Assembly (NCBI GenBank): GCA_914767715.1
Contig: OU612069.1
Coordinates: 16,613,387-16,677,386, forward strand
DNA: 64,000 nt
Reading direction: 5' to 3'
Source: Membranipora membranacea
Lineage: Eukaryota; Bryozoa; Gymnolaemata; Cheilostomatida; Membraniporidae
Below the pieces are notes generated by a model. The model worked only from the letters and a program-made list of their open reading frames with translations. It had not been told where the DNA came from and did not search any database. Positions 11,185 to 25,200 of the stretch are shown piece by piece. The position numbers and the translations under genes were made by a program. Position 1 is the stretch's first letter, and each line of letters begins with the position of its first letter.

Positions 11185-14100
11185 TCATGGACACGTGCCA
11201 TGAACCTCGATCTCCCTGAACGACAGAGCTGTTCCATGTGTGTTATACAGTTCAAATACAACTTGTCTCCCTTGTATAGGAACATCGCATGTGAAAAACA
11301 TTGAATCCTCGGATATCATACCATCAAATTTGGAACAAACTGCATGTCCTGCTAGCTGCTCTCGGTAGGTTCTATTCTGTACATAATGACTTTGATTGGG
11401 CATACCCACATACACTATCGGATCTAAAATCAAACAAACGAAAATTTCAACAACAAAAAAGGGGTAATTTATTGATTTTCTGCTCAAGACAATCAACCTG
11501 TTTGCAAACCTCTATATGCTCATTCAAATTTTTGTAAGGATGATCAGCTAAAGCTACAGTATGGTGTTGCTTATGTTCGAGGAATGGCACAGCACAGCAC
11601 CCCATCCAAAAACATGGCAGTGATATTCAGATTTCATCATTCCGGAAAAACTACACCATAACAACACAACACTGTGCAAACTTCTCAATAACCCAGTACG
11701 ATAAAATGTACATTACTACAGTATTATTTGAAACCGAATATTTACATTAATCAAACAAAATTAGGGTACTGTAAAAAGTAGAATACTCGCAATCTTCTTC
11801 TAATTATATTAAATATTGTACTTCTAGATTTGAACTTTCGCTCAAACAATCAGAGGAAGATCACGTCAATAACTGCGAGGTAGCTTTAGGTAAACTAACC
11901 CGATGCATTCCCTTTTCTTTCACACAATGCGCCATTGTTGTCATCACATTCCATATCATTAGCTTGTATCTGTACTCCCAACATTTTAACCTCGATACAG
12001 TGCTGTACTCCATTCTTATTATTGGGAGAGGTACCTTCAGCAGCAAAAACTGTAAGAGAAAGTAACACTACTACATGCTGACCTGCCGACCTGCCGACAA
12101 GCTGATAGCTATGATATTTAGTGGAGTATTGACATGCCAAGCATCAACATACTGCAACCATTTGTTTCCATAAATTGTCTCTTTTTTGGAGTTCTTTATA
12201 AGTTTTGTGACCCCACAAGAGTCACATGTTCACAAGCTCAGACCAACTTAGAAGTCAACCTGACAGCACAACAAGTATATCAAGTTGTTGTCTTCCCTGG
12301 CGCAAAGTTAATTGTTTCCACAGAAATGCAAGGATGTCTCAGTTAATATAATGTATTTCTCTCTACTAGAACTCATAAAGTGACAAGATACAAAGGTGAG
12401 AAATGAATGTGACACTTTAATAGAGGGATTAAAATGAGATCAATATAACAATATCAATATAATTATAAAGTGTATAAAATCTTACTTGCAAAAAGAGGTA
12501 ATGACCCTACCAGATATATCAAGTAATCTAAACAATTCCCAATAATGGAACTTAGACATAACCGACTGAGAGTGTGCTCTTGAGCATTGTAAGTTCAGTG
12601 TATCACCGTGCTAGGGGCTGAACAAGACGATTTATGCTCTGACATCTCAATAACACCTTATAGATTAGTGATACAAAGTTGTGACACCTTGAAAGTGAAG
12701 TTTAATATGCTTACTTTGAATTATATTATTGAAGAGAAAATGGTTGTACAATTTGTTCTTTTTTTGTTCTCGTCAAAGGCGGGCAGACATGGGGCTCCCC
12801 GCGTATTTTACTGAAGATTGAAGATTGAGTGTTTTAAAGTTGAAGAAAAGATTTAGTCAGTCCAAATGAAAAATCAATAAAAGATTTTTGACTTGAATTC
12901 AGTCCAACAATTTGGAGTTAGCTACTCAGATTATGTGTTTTGGACCATCAACTCCGAACAATAACAAACTTAAGCTCATCAGCCTATCAAAACAAAACCA
13001 AAAATCAAGCACATGGGTCATCCTAAGCAGAAATGAGTAGATAACACCACTGTCCAGTAGTTTTGAAGAATTAAGTCTGAAGATGAGAGTTTTAAATTGA
13101 AGATTGCTCTATTTTCGCTGAAGAAATTGAAGACAGCTTTGTGTGCAGGGAGCGGGCAGACATGATATGACTTGATGAAAGAAATTGCCAACCTACCTAC
13201 ATCTAGTCTGTTTAGTACCAGTAGTTATTAATTTACTTTTCTTATGCTTCTACCTGACTCAAGAGGGATTCTTTCTAGCAAGATTGTGACTGGTAAAAAT
13301 GTTTTTTTTTGTTTACTTGATGTCTGGAGTGAGTGTTTTAAAAATTAAAAAATAAACGCACAGACATGAACCCTAGCCTTTGAGCTCAATATTACTGCAT
13401 TAGGAAATCTTAAATCATAAACATATCAATGATTATTTAATGAACTAATATTTCAAATTGTGGAAACATAATTCTGAAATCATTGTATTACAAAGATTGC
13501 AGAAATATCACTTAAACGATTTGTTTGATTCAACGAAGATGTGAATTATCTTTTGATCAATGGACATCAAATGATATATCAATTGTCACATGATCGAACG
13601 ACCTATGACTCCAGCACAATAACCACACAGTACCTAAATCACATGATATTTTCTAATCATTGTATTATCGTTTCTTGGATGTAGAAATATATCTGTCAGG
13701 CAACAATACATTTGTAAAATTTTTGCCAGGTCTTGTCGTTTGAAGGAATGATGGATATACCAGTTGCCATATTATATTCTATCCTGAAATTAGGCTGAAA
13801 TGTCTCGAATCCCTTTTAACCATCAATCGAAAACCAGTTTGAGCGCCCTATTGCAGTTTGCCCTATCACTCGATTAACCACCGATAAAGCAATTGAAGGT
13901 GTGCATTGCTTAAAAGGAGAGAAAGAATTGCTATAACTGTCCATATTTGCCAATCCGCAAGCATATGATAAGATCTGATTGCTATAACAGATCCTTCCAA
14001 AAGTGGATATGGAAACAATCTCCACCAAATCCTGATTGAAATAAGAAATAAGATTGCTATTTTGTATCACTGATTGCTTTTTATCATGAACTTTTCATAG

Positions 14101-16810
14101 CAATCAAAAATCTATTCCTTTCTTTCATTTTTCTTATTAAAATCCTTAATTACAAATTTTTATAACAATGGCTTTTGCTGGTTGAGCTATTCTATGTCAA
14201 ACCACTGCTGCCACACAGGCAAATGTGTGCTTATTGAATTCTGTATAGAACAAAACTAATGATATGAGGCTCCAATCTCAGCATTGTCACATTGTGGGCA
14301 AGTAATTTGCTCAAAATGATCGTCAAAATCAGGGTTCGAAATTAATTATCTAGCGTAATTATTTACGCAGTTACTGTCTGACTAGTTGAAAATAAAGACG
14401 TCATCTGCAAGTGCGTTATTTCATACCCTGATTTTTAAGATCTGTTTGTGCATATCATTTGCTGATTAGGAGAATTTTTTTAGGTTTAAGCCTCAATCAG
14501 TTATCTGTGAGCTATACACATTTGCAGTGGCAGTAGTAGTTTACGCTTTTAATTAGTATTTTTTCTTTTATGTACAAATAGGTTTTTGAGGTTTTCTCTG
14601 GGTACGTACTATCATATGGCATCGGATCACCGTTTATAGTCACAAACGTATCTTCAGTTTCTCTATCGTCCAAACCAATCCAAAACGGTTTTCCAGTATC
14701 TTCGGATACACTGCAGAAAACAGATACCAAATACTGGAGAAATATCAAGTGCAAATATTCATTCCCTAAATTCCCAACTTGGAGACTAAAAAAGACCGAA
14801 ATAATTCCTTATATCTGGTTAGGTTGAAAAAATTGTACACCTAAAAAATTATATGATTTTTTTACTGCAATGGTTTTTGACTGTCTCAAGGAACATGTTA
14901 AGTTGAGTTAAAAAAATAGTGAACTTGAATTGTCCGCCTCTGATTGGCCAGCCGCAACAGTAGGTACTTACCTTTTCATATATGACCACTCTCTAGACGT
15001 CTCTGGTATCGCAAGCCAACCTCCGTTAACAGCGCAATATTGGTTAGCCTCATCAAAGGTATACTGTCCATCAACGTCATTAAACAACTCCTTTTCTGAA
15101 TATGAGAAATCCCCTTGTATTGAGTTCCCGCAACCAGTGTATCATGAATTCACACGTAAAGTTAGCTAGCATATTTTAAATATATGAAAATTCAGACACT
15201 TTTGACCATCGATTTCAGCCATAGAATGTATGTTTCAATGGCGGTGACAAAAACAACAGAACAACTTGGCTATATGACATAAAACAATGACCCCTCTACC
15301 TGTTGGTAGGTTTTGATTGAAGAAGTGTACACCCCAAATGGTACAGTTGAGTCCAAGATCTACCATCCAATAAGGCTGACTCTCCCATTTAGTCGTCATT
15401 GTGCTGTTGTAGTCACCAGTAACACCATCATTCCCAATGTGCGGTCCATTCAACATACCGTCATTTTCCGAAACTGTAGATGCGATGCTAGATTTTCCTG
15501 TAATTGAGAATGAGTATTCCCAAATGAGCATTTCATCAAAATTCCCGCAACTCAATGACTTTCTAGTTACATTGCAGTCATTGCTTTCTCATACCATGTA
15601 AGGCCTTCAAGTTCATGATTGCAGCGCATCAAGTAAATATAGCGCTGACATTGAGTCGCCCCCTCATTAGCCGAACTCAGCTATTGCTAATATTTACTCC
15701 TCATTGGTAATGAACATTTTCTGAAGAAACTTACCTAGCGCTAAACTTCTATCAATGTCAACAAAGTATGTCAGAGTATCCCCAAAACCAGGTGACCTTG
15801 TTAGCTCATGATTAGAAGAGTAATTCAGTAAGTGACAATCTCCGAGCAAAGGTAGGAAGTGAAAACCGAAACAGCCAAGAATAGAGAAGCATCTCTTTAC
15901 ACAGTCACTCAGACTCAGCTGCTGATATTTTGCAAAGTAATGCATATCATCGCTGCTGTCTACTCTGTGTAGGACCAGCCGCTGATGGTGAGTGAGGTTG
16001 ATGTTAGATATATCCTCAGGAACTACAGAAATAAAATTTATGATTATGTTATATTCACCGAGCACATATATTATCCATTATCATGTGCTGTTTTTCTGAT
16101 GAAGACCACTTTATACACAATTTTCTTGAACATTGCCCTTCTAGTCGTCTTAGACATGTTAAATATCGCAGCTCATGGGGCAAAGACTGTTTTCTCAGGC
16201 AAATGTGCATGACACTTAATGAGATTCTTTTTTAAAAGTCCATAGTTCCATACACTGGTAGCAAGCTCTTATTATGACAAAGTATATGCATCCACTTTTC
16301 GAAACATTTAATGTTTGTGATAGCTAATAAATCAATGAATCAATCAAGAACACTCCCTGTCAATATCAGTTTTACTAAGCGTTTAAAATAACATGGATCT
16401 GACCCATTGGATTTTAATCAACCTTTTTAATCAACCATTGAACTTGATCTAAACTCTGTCAGAACTGATGCTGATAATTCGGGTGTAAATCCCAGAAAAC
16501 TACCTGTCTACAGTAAGGCTCTTTGTATGGTGCTAGTGGTAATTGTCTTAATGTTAATCAAAAGATATGTGGACATACCTTTTAAATAAGCATTCTGTAA
16601 GTTATTCCCTGCATTTTGGAACGCATTGTACAGGATGCAGTTAGCCTCTTTTCCCTCATTGCTGATAGAAAATGAGACGCAGCTGCTTTTGCGTGAGCAC
16701 ATGTACCCACAGACTTCTGGTGGTATTGAGGTAGCATGCATATTCAGTGGACTCGTTGCGACAAACCTTGTTCTAGTACTGGAGCTTACATAAGCAATCG
16801 ATGACTGTAC
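11185..16810 (-). CDS. Secreted-type lectin gene: PAN, PAN, F-type lectin with embedded C-type lectin cassette
   Basis: Exons, in transcript order: 16579-16810 (PAN-1; VCGYMCSRKSSCVSFSIS, CILYN), 15735-16022 (PAN-2; DCVKRC, GCFGFHF, GDCHLLN), 15300-15497 (F-type lectin N-half; LALGKSSIAS joins across the splice, then PYWMVDLG), 14972-15095, 14610-14710 and 11900-12049 (C-type lectin: YTFDEANQYC, GGWLAIPE, PFWIGLDDRE, HCIEV, ALCER), and 11185-11423 (F-type lectin C-half: PIQGRQVVFELYN, FREIEVHGTC, stop TGA). Almost every junction is phase 1. The cassette is 375 nt. F-type and C-type lectin domains bind sugars; PAN domains bind protein or carbohydrate. The C-type Ca-binding EPN/WND positions are degenerate (EGTSPNN, ANDMEC). 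The first exon with a signal peptide was not found. Extracellular role inferred from domains. Confidence 0.8.
14610..15095 (-). CDS. C-type lectin exons 1-2 of the embedded cassette
   Basis: Exon 14972-15095 follows acceptor CATATTCAG (phase 1) and ends at donor GTAAGT (phase 2). Exon 14610-14710 follows TTTCTGCAG and ends at donor GTACGT (phase 1). Joined to 11900-12049 they read in one frame through PMPYDIFAAEGTSPNN to GALCERK, matching the C-type lectin fold order of WIGLDD, EPN-like loop and final cysteine. The upstream frame before the first acceptor has a TGA, which supports a splice start there. Confidence 0.72.
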
Positions 16811-18688
16811 CTAAATAGGAGAGTAAATGCTATGCTGAACACATCATTGAACAAGTAGATTTATCAAACAGTTGTGAAATACAAAAATCTTTGATCAATC
16901 ATAGTGTCTTTTTACCCATTTGCTGCATGAATCTTTCACATTTTTTGATCGATTCAGTCTGAAATAGCTCAAGTTTGTTAAAATAACTTCAAACAATGTG
17001 ATTGTCAACATCATTGTGAATTTTCAGTAGGTATCTGTATCTCATAAGTCTTAAGGGAACTGACCGTTTATAATAGGTAATACAATATCAAGTATCCGTC
17101 AAAAAATGTCAACCACCAATTTGACATACTCATATCGAAAAGCTATACGAAAATACAAAACATCTCTTAATTGCTGTAGATTTTATGGATCTACATTATC
17201 GACTAATTGTTAGATTTGTGTACAACTTACCGCATATAATGCTGTGCTATAAAAAAGATGTATTGTGTAAATCCTGTGCAGGCAGTCCATGGCGTTCTAT
17301 TGCCTGAAGTGACTGAAAGATCACTTTGGACAATGTAATGTCCGTACAAAGATATATAATATTTGTATATTAATGACATTAACATACTACACATTGAATC
17401 ATAGGAGTTAAATGTCACTGACGTTATTGACCAATGTCTCAATGAAGATTCTGAATAAACAGTAGACAGAATCTGTCCAATGAGAACGCTTCCCCATGTA
17501 CTGAACCATGATGATGTATTTTTTGAAAACGGCTTTCCTGCGAAGGGAATGACTTCAATTATATGAACAATATAGCAAAATGAACTATGAAAATAAAAAT
17601 TGTCCTTTGTTCTATTTACATGGTAGGCCTGCTGTTTTTTGTCATCAACATCAGACAACAAAACTTGAGATAATTCAACAATGTACCTAGAGCAGCAGCA
17701 GTAAAATATTTGTTGGTGGAAATAATTATTACTACTAAATTAGTGAAACATATTGCTAACTTTTACTCAACTGCTATATTTACAAAAGCTCCAACCTAAG
17801 CAAGCTAAAATTTGTGCTAGCAAGTATTTAGTCAGCCCCTTGCTAGCTAGATTGAAATCTAGCCATTATTTAATCTTTTGTGGTATTTCATTCAAGAGCA
17901 ATTTGTTAATAAACACTGTTTATTTAAAAAATGGTGCCTCTTTGGTTAACATAAATCTAAACATTTCATTACAAACTTCATAGCACCAGAATTGTCTTGA
18001 GAAGCAAAGTAGAAAAACAATTTGTACTGAGTCAGATCTGTAACCTTCACATTGGTTTGGAAATCATTATTTCGATTCTGCCAAGCAAGGGTTGATACTG
18101 TTTTGCCTCTATCTATTAAAAGTCTAAGTTTGGTTTTCTATCGCATCCGTCCTGCATTCAGAATTGTATCAAATTCAGGTGAGAGTTGGCTAGCCTTTTT
18201 CACAGTGGGCGACAATTGTGAAAAAATGATTATCCCGATATATTCGAGTGCAATATATATGATATAGCAAGTGCCCGCACACTTTTTTTTCAGTTTATCT
18301 ATTGTCACCTTATATATGGTATTCAATTCATTGACAACTTGTCCTATAAATAATGCCCACAATAGATTATTTTTGTCGCATAAACAGGCTCTATCTATAA
18401 TCGCCAATGTGCATTACATTCCGTATTATCTCATTCCAATCGAAACCCTTATGCGATTATCACAACTTCTGCCACTTCCTACGCTTGTTTGTTATTTCAT
18501 TTCACTTTTTGCGATTTAAACACCATACCTGGTTCAGCTTTCGTGATAAACACTTACTTTTATCAACCTTCATTAGAGACAAACCCTACTCATCTTCTTT
18601 GATCAAGGGAAGGTCATCCAACAATCTACATGTAAATGCACAATGACTCTATGATCCATCAACATGTTACGAAGACATTTTTATTTAG
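16811..18688. other. No confident gene; possible upstream minus-strand frame at 17227-17661
   Basis: The minus frame 17227-17661 (144 codons) ends just before a donor-like GTAAGT (phase 2), but its composition fits no domain I know and its phase does not fit the PAN exon at 16810. The plus frames at 17753-18646 have no splice or motif support. The first exon and promoter of the lectin gene should lie here but are not identified. Confidence 0.35.
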
Positions 18689-21367
18689 ATGATTGACAAC
18701 GAAGACGACTTACATGAGTTTAAGAGGAATTACTCCTGTAGTGTAGGAGGTAAATACAATCTACAGGTCCAGGTGAAGCACTTGGTACAACTAGCGGATT
18801 TAATTACAAGAAATACCAGAAAACTGATGACTGGACAGATTGTCTCAGAGTAAGTTATAATAAAAGAATAAAGTTATCTGAAGCAAGACAGAAATGTGTT
18901 AGTATAATAAAACTAAGCAGTGCTCCTTAGTCTTACTATTTCTTTTAGCATGTTCCACCCTTAGACCTCAAACCAACACGGCATCCTGAAACCTGTCTTT
19001 TAACAACCAGATATCACGAACCAATACTTTTCGACTTTCACAAAGTAATTGCTTTATGCTTTATGTATATGGTAATTTAGTGCATAATGTAAGAATGATA
19101 TGCTCCTTGATACGTCAACAAAATAACCAACCCAACTTCTGCAGATTTCAACCTAATTATATTAGGACAATTATTGTGTCATTGTACAGGCGCACGCACT
19201 CTTCAACTCTGTATCTGTGAGAAAACCAGGATATGGCGGCTGGAAAGAGAGAGTATCGAGGTTCAGCAGTCATTCTGGAAGGGATCAGCTGTGACCACCT
19301 ATGATCAACAGCAGAAAGTAACTACTGATCTTCTCTGTAATCTACATGAGATACGAGATGAGGTACGAATCAAAAACCAAGCAACTAACAGTCTATCCAT
19401 GCGCTTCAATGTAGGTACAGGAAAACCGACCGGAGATTTGAAGGGACAGCTAGTTGATTCTGCTTCCATTGCCTGTTTTGTAAGACTGTCAGCTTACCTG
19501 TACCATGACTCTCAAGATGACAGAATTTCAACGGCAGAGAAGAAAACAGTAGAAACTACAAATGTAAAAATCTGCACAAAACACCTGGGGATAGATTGTA
19601 CGTCCACACAGGTCTAATCCTGGCGCTAGCTGATTTGATGGTTCCTTTGAAAGGTGAACTAGGAGAAGCAAATGCTGATCAATTAGGTGCTGCATGAGAG
19701 GGCTATCAAACAAAAGCTGACGCAGATGACCAGGCATTCCTATGCAAGATATCAACACTCCAGCATACTGGGCACACATTACAAGCATTCAAATTGCTAA
19801 ATGAGCAAGTCGGGCCGGTTCAGCAGTTAGTCAATGAGGACATTCTAGACTGGTTTGGCAGTCATAGTGCCATCTGTAAACCAGAAATTAAGTATCAGGT
19901 TGCAAATATTTTCATCGATAACTTATACTTTGCGAAAGGGCTGAAACTTCTAAGTCATCTCAAAGAGAATTACAAGGAATACAACAAAATATCGGTTAAT
20001 CATAGGATTGCTACCTGCCAGCGTCATCTGGGAGATCAAACTGCTGCTCTTCACACCCTTCTGGGGAATGTTCATGAAGATTCATCAGGAGAATACTCTC
20101 TTAGCATAGGGCGCTTATATGTTGATTTGAGACAATGTGACAAAGCTGAAGAGTATCTCCTATATGAAGGCATGCCAAGAAGTGAAGTTTGATTATTATG
20201 GTGAACCTATCGGAAGCTCAGAAGCAAGCAACATTTGGAGACACCTACAAAAGTTGACGACTGAGGAAAGACTACTATTTTTACAGCAGCCAACCTCAGC
20301 CTTGTTCGAGTGTATAGAAGCACTGGCGTATTTGTATGATGAACAGTATGACCAGGCCACCTCAGTCGAGTACAGCAGAAATTATCAGAGTATGTTTGAA
20401 CATTTGTATGGAGAGGAGAGTTTAGTACCTGAAGCTGCTCATAGATATTATGTAGTCGGATTGGCCCTCTACAAACAAGAGCATTATGAACAGGCTAAAA
20501 TGAACGTTGAAAAATCAACGGCAACATACTACAGGATTTACAGGAAGATTGTCGATCATCCAAAAGATGCTCTGTTAATACTAATAACCGGCATAAACTA
20601 TTATTGAAATAGGTGATTTATCTGCAGCTGAGGAGTGTATGATTTCATCCCTTGACATGTACAAAAGTATCCACGGTGAAAACAACTTTTGTTCGGACAT
20701 GGCCGATACTGTGAACTACAGAGGATATATAATGGAACTTATGAGGCAGTATGATGCAGCAACAAAATACTACAAATATGCGATAAAAATGTATAAGTGT
20801 GTACATGGTGAGACTAGTGACCATTCAGATACTGCTACAGCACTGAATAGCCTTGGGCTCACTTACTCTAGTATGAGTAAGTATGACAAAGCTGAAGAAT
20901 ACTACAGACTATCACTAGACATGCGTCAGCGTATACATGGTGAGGATCAAGATCATTCTGATATTGCTCAGTTACTGAATAATCCGGGTACCATATTCTA
21001 CGCTATGAATGAGTATAACAAAGCTGCAGAATACCACAGACTACCACTAGAAATGGAAAAGCGTATACATGGTGCGATTGGTGATCATTCTGATATTGCT
21101 GCGTCAATGACAAAACTGGGTACCACATACTATGCATTGAATGAGTTTAACAAAGCTGCAGAATACTACAGACTATGTTTAGCCATGTTTCAGCGTATAC
21201 ATGGTGAGAATAGTGACCATTCTGATATTGTAGTGATAAGGAATAATCTGGTTATCAATGACAAAGAAATGAGAGACAGACGACGAATAATGTTGTCTGA
21301 TCAGCTGAGGGGGTTCCATACATTTACCATATTGTTTTTTGCATCAGAAATACCCTGTACCCAATGA
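18689..21367 (+). pseudogene. TPR gene, at least two exons, frameshifted and truncated
   Basis: Exon 1 (18689-18849) begins MIDNEDDLHEFKRNYS and ends at donor GTAAGT (phase 2). Exon 2 starts at 19230 after AAAACCAG and continues in frame (EIWRLERESIEVQQSFW). It is then broken: TAA at 19615 with the frame resuming as LILALADLMVPLKGELGEA, a TGA near 19695, a shift near 20160 (EEYLLYEG to YGEPIGSSE) and another at 20607. The last piece (20639-21367) holds about five 42-residue TPR units (SLGLTYSSMSKYDKAEEYYR type). The final frame ends inside a micro-palindrome insertion at 21362. The N-terminal region is not recognised. The architecture resembles TPR-bearing STAND/NLR-like proteins, but no NTPase motif is present. 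It is related to the TPR exons at 4.7 and 7.1 kb. Confidence 0.75.
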
Positions 21368-21398
21368 ACTCCCTCTTCCTCGAAGAGGGAGTTCATTG
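21362..21398. mobile_element. 37-bp perfect palindrome micro-insertion
   Basis: Two 17-bp arms (CAATGAACTCCCTCTTC and its reverse complement) surround a 3-nt loop. The heptamer CTGTACC lies directly on both sides (21355-21361 and 21399-21405), i.e. a 7-bp target duplication. The insertion supplies the TGA that ends the TPR frame. Confidence 0.85.
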
Positions 21399-22249
21399 CT
21401 GTACCACATGCTGTTTTTGCTGAGACCAACTATTATCTAAGAATATGGGTATCTCAGAACTTTAAAATGATGCCCTATTGATCCACATTTATTTCATATG
21501 CTCATTTGCGCTTCAAATAAAATACCCACAGGGATAGATAGTTTGTGATATTATAATAATCTTGTGGATAATAGTATGCTGAGACTTTCGTAAACTATTC
21601 TTCACTCGAGCTTCTATCATTACAATTTGTGTGATAGTAAGTATGTCCAGAGCCTTTCCCTATGTTGTTTTATCGTTCAGATGAGTTGTTGTCCTATTCT
21701 TCAGCAACAATTTATCAGAATAGTATGTAAATAATGTGTTCATATATAGCTCTGTCTAGCATAGCAAGAGTCAAGTGCAGCCAGCACCGACCTTAAGCAT
21801 ACTCCTTGCCCACAAAAACACTATATCAATCAATTTGGCAGCAAAGATGATATAGATCACTGTCGTTCTTTAAAGTCAGGTTTATATGGATGTTTATTTT
21901 ACATACTCCAAAAGTCTCCATGATATTCATAGTATAAGATCGGTTTTGATATTGAAATATCATATTGTACATTTATAACTAGTCTTATAACATGACATAA
22001 TAGATGATGTCAATAGTTTCCATACAATATAATGGTGCATTATTGACTGTAGCACAAGAAGGTCAATAAATCACTTCATCTTAAAACAATGTCTAGAGTG
22101 ATTTATACAGAGATAAAGAAATATTATGATGACATTGTGGGCGTGTTACATGATGACTGGGCGAGGGCCTTTTACAGATATTCCATGAGAGTGCGTACTA
22201 TAAGATGTCTATAAGACGGATGGTTACACGACATCTCTTCTACAGTGCG
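21399..22249. other. Between the TPR pseudogene and the 3' end of PCID2
   Basis: AT-rich, with no exon seen. Convergent genes meet here. The 3' UTR of PCID2 probably lies just below 22250. Confidence 0.4.
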
Positions 22250-25200
22250 TTATAGCACTTCTGTGAGAGCAGGGAATGGTTCCTGTTTGCTGACTACGAC
22301 AGTTCTGTGGGCGTGTGAGATGTAGCCTTTGATCTTACCCTGTAACACAGTGAACAAAAATATAAGTTAAAGTTAAAACATAGGTTAACAATCTGTGAAC
22401 CCATAATGTCCTGATGATTAGAAAAATGTTGGGTCGAAATCAGACAGTCATATTACTACTCGCCAACAAATTGGTGGTGAAACATTGGTTCCCGTCAGAT
22501 CACCATAAAAAAAATCAGATATCTATATGAACATGCAAAGCCAGTTTTTTAGTGGCAGCAAAATTGAGTAAGTTGTTTCAGCTGTTACTCTGCTACTACA
22601 GCTAGCAGACCTATAGAAACTCTTAAATCCACTGATCCTGACATGCTCTCTTCAGGTTTTTCAATGTTTTAAGATAATAAAATAATTTTTTGATTATTTT
22701 TCCTTTTGCTGGCACCATTTTTAACAATTAGCCGCTTATTGAGCAACATTATGTAAGGTGCAATATTACCACTGCGATCAACATAAAGAACTCCACTAGA
22801 ATTAACTGTCAAGCCCTTACCACCCAATTTAGTAACTGTAAGTGAAAAATAGGAGGAGGCTGCCACCAAACTAACAGGTTTGTTTTATTATATGAAAAGT
22901 TGATATATTACCCCAGTAAATCAAATACTGTGAGTTCATAGGGCAAATAAAAATTACCAAAAAATGAAAATTGTGGAAAATAGGAATCGGTTTTTTTTTC
23001 AATTATTTTAGCAAGGATTTTCGTGTATCATAGTGGTCAGGGGGAGGCAATAATCACTATGATCCACTATGATCCCAATTTTCAGACTTTGCAGCAGTTT
23101 TACTGCAGTTAGGTTCACAGGCCGTTATATTTCATATGCCTTAATGACTTTTCAGCCTGAGATCTTTAAAACCATACCAAACATGGCCTAGTAGGACTGT
23201 CACTTTAAAATCCCTATATGAGAGAAAAACTGAAACCAAAAGACAATTTTGAGCCTAATGATTACATACCTCATATATAAGATTAGCAATGATACATTCA
23301 GCCTCATCTATATCGATATCTTCATACTTCATAAGCTGTAGAGCTGATAGGAATGAGCTGACTGGTAACTGATGTGTCTTCAGTAATATCCATCTGTAGT
23401 ATAGTCCAGAAATAATAAAAGTGTGGTGATTAAGGTCATTTATCGCTATACGATCTGAAATCCACACCGTTTATCGGATCAACAAAATTCTTTCACTGAC
23501 GTGGCCTAAATTGATATGCGACCAATATTAGATGTTAAAAATTTCGTCTAACATTTTATCAGGTAACTATAACAACAGATTCACAATTTGAGAGACAAAA
23601 TGTGCAGAGTCTCCTATGTTTCCTATGATAGTCAGATGACGTTATGTCTCCTGGCTCAGACGCCTCACAACGTTTTGGATGTATCAATAACATCAAAACA
23701 AATAGTCCCTTTATACGTCATGTTGTATTGATTTGAGGTAATCATCATTTACACTCGCTAACTTACCACTTTTGATAAGGATCTGTTGGGTGGCACTTAA
23801 CGGAGGTTCATGGTTTGCACTGTGTTTGTTTAGCTAACAGACTAACATGGTAATTATGCAGATGCTTAGGTAGGTAGGTAAGCAGCTGAGAGTAATTCTA
23901 AGTATGATTGCGATTGACGTGATCAAGAATGTTGATAGTTAGACAGTTCACTGCAGTTTATTTAGCAGGCCGCGCCATCGCGGTGGCAGTCTCAGTGGAG
24001 TTGAACCACCCTGCTTTGTGAAATAAAGACAGAGCATGCTCAAATTATTGTTTAGGGAGTTGTTGATATACATGTGGTTGCTGATGGCGAAGAGAACAAA
24101 AGCATGATTGATGAAGACTATTGAGGTTCAAGGTTGCAGCCAAGTGCATTATATTTTCTGGTAGAGTTGAGAGGATGTGAGGACGAGTGCCATGCAGAGT
24201 GTTAGAAAAGAATACAAAGGAATGACAGAAATAAAACTGAAAAAAAATCAGAAATAAGGAGTGTTGCTTGATTGCATGAGTGAAAAAAAATCTACTTATA
24301 ATTCCACTCAACATAATATGGTCGAGCACCAGAAATAGACATAAGTGGATAAGCCAATTCTGGCAGTATAGCTTGATAGTAGAATCGTCTGAGCTTTGGT
24401 AAAATATGAGTAAGAAAGAAATGTTTATCAAAAGTGATCCATACAACAGCCATACTGAGCTTGGCTCCTCTAATTACAAAGGCTGCATTCGGAAGCTCAG
24501 TGGCAGCCATCACACCTTGTACCTGGTAGTAGAAGGAATGGGAAGTTTTGAGAGCATAGTTACCATTCTCATCTAAACCCAAAGGAAAATCCTTTACTTT
24601 AGTCCTGATAGCATCATCTACTGTCAGCCCAGCGTCAGCCAGTTTTTTTGGGTTTTTGTATTCAACCACAAAAGATGCTGGTATACTGGCTTTACTTGGC
24701 TGACAGCAGAATATACCATCAGGAGAGGCCCCGAAAACATTCTCATCGGGTAACAAAACTAACCCGGGATGGCTTACAGAAATCTCGTCACAACCATTGA
24801 TTTTTAACCAATCTACAAACATTTTGCTGTAGCAGCATTCCCTGTAAAGGATGGATATAGCAGGTTTTGAATTGTATTTTTAGGAGAGGTCTTTGATCTC
24901 ATTTTACATATCTGTCCATAGTTGCTCGCAGTGAGTCTCATTCTTCTAGCCGCTTTCCATTGTGGAGTGCCTTGCTCCGCGCTGATGGAAGAAGGCATTG
25001 TCAGTAAAAATTCAGTCATCAGCTCCTCGAGCTTATCCTGCTTTATATCAGCATCTCGAGCTGCCACTTGACCATATACATCATCTTAAAAAGCATTCAT
25101 ATCAAGCGTCTCAGAAATTATAGTTAGTATAAGCAAGCAAACAGCAAGCATGCAGTGTGCAAAATAATTCAGATGAGAAGGATTGAATGGGAATCGTGTT

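Noticed and set aside
12134-14070. Small ORFs in the 12-14 kb interval as exons
   Set aside because: They lie in the long intron between C-type lectin exons 2 and 3; no splice-supported motif was found.
17227-17661. 144-codon minus ORF as the first exon of the lectin gene
   Set aside because: The donor is phase 2 while the PAN exon acceptor at 16810 is phase 0, and there is no signal-peptide-like start.
22669-22869. Minus frame [14 protein letters not shown] as last PCID2 exon
   Set aside because: It aligns weakly to the PCID2 C-terminus but its acceptor phase does not fit. The exon at 22250-22339 carries [10 protein letters not shown] and [12 protein letters not shown] in the right phase with a stop.
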